The notes under the pieces are model-generated. The model did not search any database. It had not been told where the DNA came from and was given only the letters and a program-made list of their open reading frames with translations. Source: Bog-756 sp963710495 (GTDB taxonomy: Bacteria > Actinomycetota > Acidimicrobiia > Acidimicrobiales > RAAP-2). From it: 64,000 nt of DNA. Positions 59,666 to 64,000 of this stretch are shown here, piece by piece. The DNA lies in the NCBI GenBank assembly GCA_963710495.1, contig CAVQAI010000011.1, positions 806,001 to 870,000 on the forward strand. Reading direction: 5' to 3'. A program made the position numbers and the translations under genes. The stretch's first letter is position 1, and every line of letters begins with the position of its first letter.

Positions 59666-62611
59666 ATGGCCGAGAACCTGGACCGGAGACCGCTGCTCCT
59701 CCTCGACGGGATGTCGTTGGCCTTCCGGGCCTACTACGCCCTGCCCCCCGACCTTGCCACCACGACGGGTGTCGTCACCAATGCCGTGCACGGGTTCGCC
59801 TCCATGCTGGTGTACCTGGTCCGCGAGCACCGGCCCGAAGGGATCGTCGTGGCCTTCGACCTTCCCGGTGGGACCTTCCGGGACGAGATCGCCACCGACT
59901 ACAAGGCCGGACGGGCCGATACCCCCGACGACCTCTTCCCCCAGTTCGACATGATCCGGGCGTTGCTCGGATCGCTCTCCATCCCGGTGGTCGGCGCCGA
60001 AGGGTTCGAGGCCGACGACGTCCTGGCCACCTTGGCCACCGAAGCGCGCGATCGCAAGCACCCGGTCGTCATCGTCACCGGGGACCGCGACTCGTACCAG
60101 TTGGTCGAGGACCCCTACGTCCGGGTCCTCTACAACAAGCGGGGAGTGAGCGACTACGCCCTCTACGACGAGGCCGGGATCGAGCAGCGGACCGGCGTGC
60201 GACCGGACCACTACGCGCTGCTGGCCGCCCTGCGCGGCGATCCGTCGGACAATCTTCCCGGGGTGCCGGGCGTGGGCGAGAAGACGGCGGCCAAGTTGGT
60301 CAACCAGTACGGGGATCTCGACACCCTCCTCGCCCATCTCGGCGACCTCTCCCCGAAGCTCCGGGACAACCTCGGCCAGCACTTCGACCAGGTGCGCAGC
60401 AATGCCGAGGTGATCCCGCTGGTACGGGACGTGCCGCTCGACGTGCACATCGACGACTTGGCCCTCGGGGGTTGGGAGTTCGAGAAGGCCCGGAGCGTCT
60501 TCGCCGGGCTCGAGCTGAAGGCGGTGTGGGGCCGACTCTCGTCGCTCATGGAGGAAGGGGCCCTGGGGTTGCCCGCCGACGGGGTGCTGCCGTCCGGCAC
60601 GGACCTGGCCGGGGGTGGGACCGGGCCCGTCGGCCCGACCGGATCCGGCCCGGCCGGCTCGGAGCCGGACTGGCTCGACCCGTCCACGACGGCCGTGCCC
60701 TCGACGCCGAGCCAGGCGGTCAAGGACATCGGGCGGGTGGTCACCGCCGCCCGCCGGGCCACCGGGAACGTGGCCGTCCAGGCTTCGTGGGTGGGGGACC
60801 CCGGTCGTTCGCCCTTGTTGTCCCTGATCGTGACGCCCGAATCGCCGCCGACCGAGGACGACGGCGAGCGCGACCGGCTCGGGACCCCGCCCGTTGTCCA
60901 GCTCGGCCGATCCGCCACGCCCGCCGACGCCCGAACCGACCGCGACGGAACGTCCGTGCTCGGCGAAGCCAAGGTGCTCGCCGCCCTGGCGTCGGCCTTC
61001 GGCCCGGGCGGGGTCGGGGTGGTCGCCCACGACGCCAAGGAGCTCATGCGCTCGCTCCTGCCCCTCGGGGTCGACATGGTCTCGCTGGCCATGGACACGG
61101 CGGTGGCCGCCTACCTGCTGGATCCGTCGGTCGACCACTACCGGTTGCCCGATCTGGCCGCCGCCCATCTGGGCGTCGAGCTGGCCGGCGCCAGCGGCGG
61201 CGAGGGGCAGGGCGCCTTCGCGCTGGAGACGGCCGACGCCCCCGAGGCAGACGGCGACGTCTCGGCCACCGATGACGGGATCGGCGCAGATGGCGGCGGG
61301 GGAGGGATCGACGCCGAGGCCGTGCGTGCCGCCCTGGTCCTCGCCCGGCTGCGCGCCCCGCTGCGGGCGGCCTTGGAAGCGGTGGGGGAGTCCGATCTCT
61401 CTGACCGGATCGAGCAACCGCTCGTCCGGGTGCTGGCCCGGATGGAGGTGTTCGGCATCGCGGTCGACCGGGCGGTGCTCCGATCGATCGCCGCCGAGCT
61501 GGCCGAAGAGTGCCAATCCCTCGAGGCCACCCTCCACGAGCTGGCCGAGGGCCCTTTCAACGTCAACTCGGTCCCCCAACTGCGCTCGGTCCTGTACGAC
61601 CGCCTCGGCCTGACTCCGTTGCGCAAGACCAAGACGGGCTTCTCGACCGACGCACGGACCCTCGAGCTCCTCCGGGACCAGCATCCGATCGTCGAGGTGT
61701 TGCTCCGCTACCGGGAAGTGGAGAAGCTGCGGTCCACCTACGGCGAGAGCCTGGCCAACGAGGTCGCCCCGGACGGCCGGATCCACGCCACCTTCCGCCA
61801 GACGGTGGCCCGGACCGGGCGCCTCTCGTCGGACCGGCCCAACCTGCACAACATCCCGGTGCGGACGGAGCAGGGGCGGCAGTTCCGCCGCGCCTTCGTG
61901 CCCTCCCCGGGGCGGCGGTTGCTGGTGGCCGACTACGACCAGGTCGAGTTGCGGGCCATCGCCCACCTCTCGGGGGACCCGGGGCTCAGCGCCGCGTTCG
62001 CCGCCGGCGAGGACATCCATGCCACCGTGGCGTCCCGGGTCTTCGGCGTCGAACCGGAGGACGTGACCACGGCCCAGCGGTCCACGGCCAAGATGGTCTC
62101 CTACGGCCTCGCCTACGGCATGGAGGCCTTCGGGCTCTCCCAGCGGCTGGCCGTCCCGGTCGAGGAGGCCCAGCTGATCCTGGAGTCCTATTTCACCGGC
62201 TTCCCGTCGGTGCGCAAGTACATGGAGCAGGCGGTCAACGAGGCCCGCCTGGACGGCTACACGGTGACGGCCTTCGGGCGCCGCCGGCCCCTGCCCGATC
62301 TGGCGGCCTCCAACTACCAGGTGCGCCAAGCCGCCGAGCGCCAGGCCATGAACGCCGGGATCCAGGGGCTGGCCGCCGACCTGTTCAAGCTGGCCCTGGT
62401 CCGGCTCGACGGCGGGCTCGAGGAGCGGGGACTGGCCTCGCAGCTGGTGCTCCAGGTCCACGACGAGGTACTCGTCGACGTGGATCCCGACGAGTCCGAC
62501 GAGGTGGCCGAGCTCACCGAACGTGCCCTCGTCGGTGCGGCCGACTTGAGCGTCCCGCTCCAGGTCGACATGGCCTGGGGCGCCTCGTGGGCCGAAGCCA
62601 AGGGAAGTTGA
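59666..62611 (+). CDS. polA: DNA polymerase I
   Basis: 981 aa from ATG 59666. The 5'-3' exonuclease domain (about 1-300) has LLLLDGMSLAFRAYYALP, AFDLPGGTFRDEI, EADDVLATLA, TGDRDSYQLV and the HhH VPGVGEKTAAKLV. The middle 3'-5' exonuclease region keeps AHDAKELMRSLLPLG and YRLPDLAAAHLG but lacks the first acidic motif, so proofreading is probably lost. Polymerase motifs: A VADYDQVELRAIAHLSGD, B RSTAKMVSYGLAYGMEAFG, C LQVHDEVLVDV. A linker of about 70 Gly/Pro/Thr-rich residues divides the exonuclease and middle domains. Confidence 0.97.
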   Translation: MAENLDRRPLLLLDGMSLAFRAYYALPPDLATTTGVVTNAVHGFASMLVYLVREHRPEGIVVAFDLPGGTFRDEIATDYKAGRADTPDDLFPQFDMIRALLGSLSIPVVGAEGFEADDVLATLATEARDRKHPVVIVTGDRDSYQLVEDPYVRVLYNKRGVSDYALYDEAGIEQRTGVRPDHYALLAALRGDPSDNLPGVPGVGEKTAAKLVNQYGDLDTLLAHLGDLSPKLRDNLGQHFDQVRSNAEVIPLVRDVPLDVHIDDLALGGWEFEKARSVFAGLELKAVWGRLSSLMEEGALGLPADGVLPSGTDLAGGGTGPVGPTGSGPAGSEPDWLDPSTTAVPSTPSQAVKDIGRVVTAARRATGNVAVQASWVGDPGRSPLLSLIVTPESPPTEDDGERDRLGTPPVVQLGRSATPADARTDRDGTSVLGEAKVLAALASAFGPGGVGVVAHDAKELMRSLLPLGVDMVSLAMDTAVAAYLLDPSVDHYRLPDLAAAHLGVELAGASGGEGQGAFALETADAPEADGDVSATDDGIGADGGGGGIDAEAVRAALVLARLRAPLRAALEAVGESDLSDRIEQPLVRVLARMEVFGIAVDRAVLRSIAAELAEECQSLEATLHELAEGPFNVNSVPQLRSVLYDRLGLTPLRKTKTGFSTDARTLELLRDQHPIVEVLLRYREVEKLRSTYGESLANEVAPDGRIHATFRQTVARTGRLSSDRPNLHNIPVRTEQGRQFRRAFVPSPGRRLLVADYDQVELRAIAHLSGDPGLSAAFAAGEDIHATVASRVFGVEPEDVTTAQRSTAKMVSYGLAYGMEAFGLSQRLAVPVEEAQLILESYFTGFPSVRKYMEQAVNEARLDGYTVTAFGRRRPLPDLAASNYQVRQAAERQAMNAGIQGLAADLFKLALVRLDGGLEERGLASQLVLQVHDEVLVDVDPDESDEVAELTERALVGAADLSVPLQVDMAWGASWAEAKGS

Positions 62612-62640
62612 CCGCCGCTCGTCCCTCGGGAGCATTGGGG

Positions 62641-62646
62641 TACGCT
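62641..62646 (+). promoter_or_regulatory. candidate -10 element of rpsA
   Basis: TACGCT at 94 bases before ATG 62740; here, unlike other genes, a leader would be made, and it contains the hairpin at 62653-62674. Confidence 0.35.
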
Positions 62647-62652
62647 TGTCCC

Positions 62653-62674
62653 CCGGCCACCTCGGTGTGGCCGG
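62653..62674 (+). terminator. hairpin with U-rich tail in the polA-rpsA spacer (terminator or attenuator)
   Basis: CCGGCCAC - 6 bases - GTGGCCGG followed by TGTCTTTTG. It lies 42 bp after polA and downstream of the TACGCT element, so it may end polA transcripts, or control rpsA as a leader attenuator. Confidence 0.5.
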
Positions 62675-62739
62675 TGTCTTTTGCCAGCGCCGACGGTTCG
62701 GCTGCGGCAGATCTGTCCGGAAAGCGAGCTACCTAGTCC

Positions 62740-64000
62740 ATGTCCACTACTTCCGACGTCCGATCCGACGGTACGGCCCTCCTCTCGCCCGAGGCGATGG
62801 GCACCTTCGACGAAAACGGTACGTACGTCCCACGACCCGTGACCGAGGACGACCTCGGCGGCGCATCGCTCGAGGACGCCATGGCCGGCACCATCGTCGA
62901 GTTCGAGGACGGTGACCTGGTCGAGGGGACCGTGGTCAAGATCGACCGGGACGAGGTGCTGCTGGACATCGGGTTCAAGTCCGAAGGCGTCATCCCGGTG
63001 CGGGAGCTCTCCATCCGCAACGACGTCGACCCGTCGGAGATCGTGAAGCTGGGAGAGCCCATCGAGGCCCTGGTGCTCCAGAAGGAGGACAAGGAGGGGC
63101 GCCTCATCCTCTCCAAGAAGCGGGCCCAGTACGAGCGGGCCTGGGGCACCATCGAGAAGCTGAAGGAGGCGAACGAGGTCGTCACCGGTCCGGTCATCGA
63201 GGTGGTGAAAGGTGGGCTGATCGTCGACATCGGCCTGCGCGGCTTCCTGCCGGCTTCGCTGGTGGAGTTGCGCCGGGTGCGCGAGCTCCAGCCGTACGTG
63301 GGGCGGACCATCGAGGCCAAGATCATCGAGCTCGACCGCAACCGCAACAACGTGGTCCTCTCCCGACGGGCCTGGCTGGAGGAGACCCAGAAGGAGCAGC
63401 GGGGCGAGTTCCTGGAGAACCTCAAGCCGGGCGAGCGGCGCCGGGGCGTGGTCTCGTCGGTGGTCAACTTCGGCGCCTTTGTCGACCTCGGTGGGATGGA
63501 CGGCCTGGTGCACGTGTCGGAGCTGTCCTGGAAGCACGTGGACCACCCCTCCTCGGTGGTCTCGGTCGGCGACGAGATCGAGGTCGAGGTGCTCGACGTG
63601 GATCTGTCGAAGGAGCGCATCAGCCTGTCGCTGAAGGCGACCCAGACCGATCCGTGGCAGGAGTTCGCCAACAGCCACCAGGTGGGCGAGCTGGTCTACG
63701 GCCGCATCACCAAGCTGGTGCCGTTCGGGTCGTTCGTCCAGGTGGGCGACGGCATCGAGGGGCTGGTCCACATTTCGGAGATGGCCGGCCACCATGTCGA
63801 TCTCCCCGAGCAGGTGGTGACGCCGGGCGAGGAGCTGTGGGTCAAGATCATCGACATCGACCTGCAGCGCCGCCGGATCAGCTTGTCGATCAAGCAGGCG
63901 GCCGAGGGAGGTGAGGTCTCCGAGGAGTACCGCGAGGCCTTCGGCGAGCATGCCTACGACGCCGAGGGGAACTATGTGGGCCCCTTCGAGTTCGCCGAGG
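62740..64000 (+). CDS. rpsA: 30S ribosomal protein S1 (3' end beyond the window)
   Basis: 420 codons from ATG 62740, still open at the window end. Four S1 OB-fold domains can be read: VEGTVVKIDRDEVLLDIGFK, then VTGPVIEVVKGGLIVDIGLR, RRGVVSSVVNFGAFVDLGGM and VYGRITKLVPFGSFVQVGDG, with VHVSELSWKHVD and VHISEMAGHHVD. S1 helps unfold and place mRNAs on the ribosome. For a genome with many leaderless mRNAs its dependence on S1 is of interest. polA-rpsA order is conserved in Actinobacteria. Confidence 0.96.
   Translation, partial: MSTTSDVRSDGTALLSPEAMGTFDENGTYVPRPVTEDDLGGASLEDAMAGTIVEFEDGDLVEGTVVKIDRDEVLLDIGFKSEGVIPVRELSIRNDVDPSEIVKLGEPIEALVLQKEDKEGRLILSKKRAQYERAWGTIEKLKEANEVVTGPVIEVVKGGLIVDIGLRGFLPASLVELRRVRELQPYVGRTIEAKIIELDRNRNNVVLSRRAWLEETQKEQRGEFLENLKPGERRRGVVSSVVNFGAFVDLGGMDGLVHVSELSWKHVDHPSSVVSVGDEIEVEVLDVDLSKERISLSLKATQTDPWQEFANSHQVGELVYGRITKLVPFGSFVQVGDGIEGLVHISEMAGHHVDLPEQVVTPGEELWVKIIDIDLQRRRISLSIKQAAEGGEVSEEYREAFGEHAYDAEGNYVGPFEFAE

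Noticed and set aside
59327..62635. 1102-codon open frame antisense to polA and pdtaR
   Set aside because: It is a mirror of the high-GC codon pattern of polA; its protein is low-complexity Gly/Arg/His/Pro and has no domain.

Overview
This is a high-GC stretch (very strong G/C preference at third codon positions, many GTG and some TTG starts) of an actinobacterial chromosome. Mycothiol synthase (mshD), an ANTAR response regulator of the PdtaR type, a polyprenol-phosphate mannosyltransferase and a GC-rich alaS-ruvX-mltG-aroE run all point to Actinobacteria. A separate trpF beside a plain hisA (instead of the bifunctional PriA of Streptomyces and Mycobacterium) and the gene order suggest Acidimicrobiia or a neighbouring class; this placement is inference. 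Almost the whole window is core chromosome, with no transposase, integrase, phage gene or CRISPR array.

Layout. 1-7.5 kb: alaS, ruvX, mltG, aroE, a RodA-type SEDS glycosyltransferase and a bifunctional-nuclease-domain protein, all forward and mostly overlapping by 4 bp. 7.5-14.2 kb: a second SEDS protein (reverse), polyphosphate kinase, a flippase-like membrane protein whose 3' end runs antisense into ppk, and an AI-2E-family membrane protein. 14.3-18.2 kb: polyprenol-phosphate mannosyltransferase, a two-component pair and an alpha/beta hydrolase. 18.2-21.2 kb: reverse operon merR-like regulator, menG, menF (menaquinone synthesis). 21.3-24.3 kb: MaoC-like dehydratase, VIT1/CCC1 transporter, mshD and nth. 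25.0-33.8 kb: hisD-C-B-H-A-F, a stand-alone GroES-like gene, hisI, trpE and ygfZ. 33.8-38.2 kb: APH-family phosphotransferase and a reverse response regulator, sensor kinase, SDR operon. 38.4-41.9 kb: trpC-F-B-A, in which trpC is broken by a one-base insertion. 42-44.5 kb: ABC1/UbiB-type kinase (its N-terminus lies in another frame) and an LPXTG-anchored Fn3 surface protein. 45.0-48.6 kb: fabD-fabG-acpP-fabF, where FabD carries an extra biotinyl/lipoyl-like domain. 49.2-56.8 kb: a less GC-rich cluster with a DUF3048 protein, two cyclic-nucleotide-binding proteins (one Crp-like), a nucleoside deoxyribosyltransferase-like protein and a large cyclase-ATPase-TPR signalling protein. 57.1-64 kb: tRNA-Leu(CAA), menC, a small coiled-coil protein, pdtaR, polA and the 5' part of rpsA.

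Promoter style. At least a dozen genes have a TANNNT hexamer placed 6-9 bases before the start codon (alaS, ftsW-like, the mannosyltransferase, merR, maoC-like, VIT, mshD, nth, hisD, groES-like, trpC, the UbiB kinase, DUF3048, the 58.65 kb operon). With that spacing transcription would begin at or very near the start codon, so leaderless mRNAs appear to be the default for first genes, while internal operon genes use Shine-Dalgarno sites or 4-bp stop/start overlaps. This pattern was used to choose several starts.

Three genes show a frame problem (trpC, the UbiB kinase, the zinc-ribbon/cyclase junction). They may be real mutations or single-base consensus errors; a read-level check would separate these. 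The most unusual biology is the FabD-lipoyl-like fusion, the cyclic-nucleotide cluster with its deoxyribosyltransferase-like partner, and the back-to-back leaderless promoters of mshD and nth.
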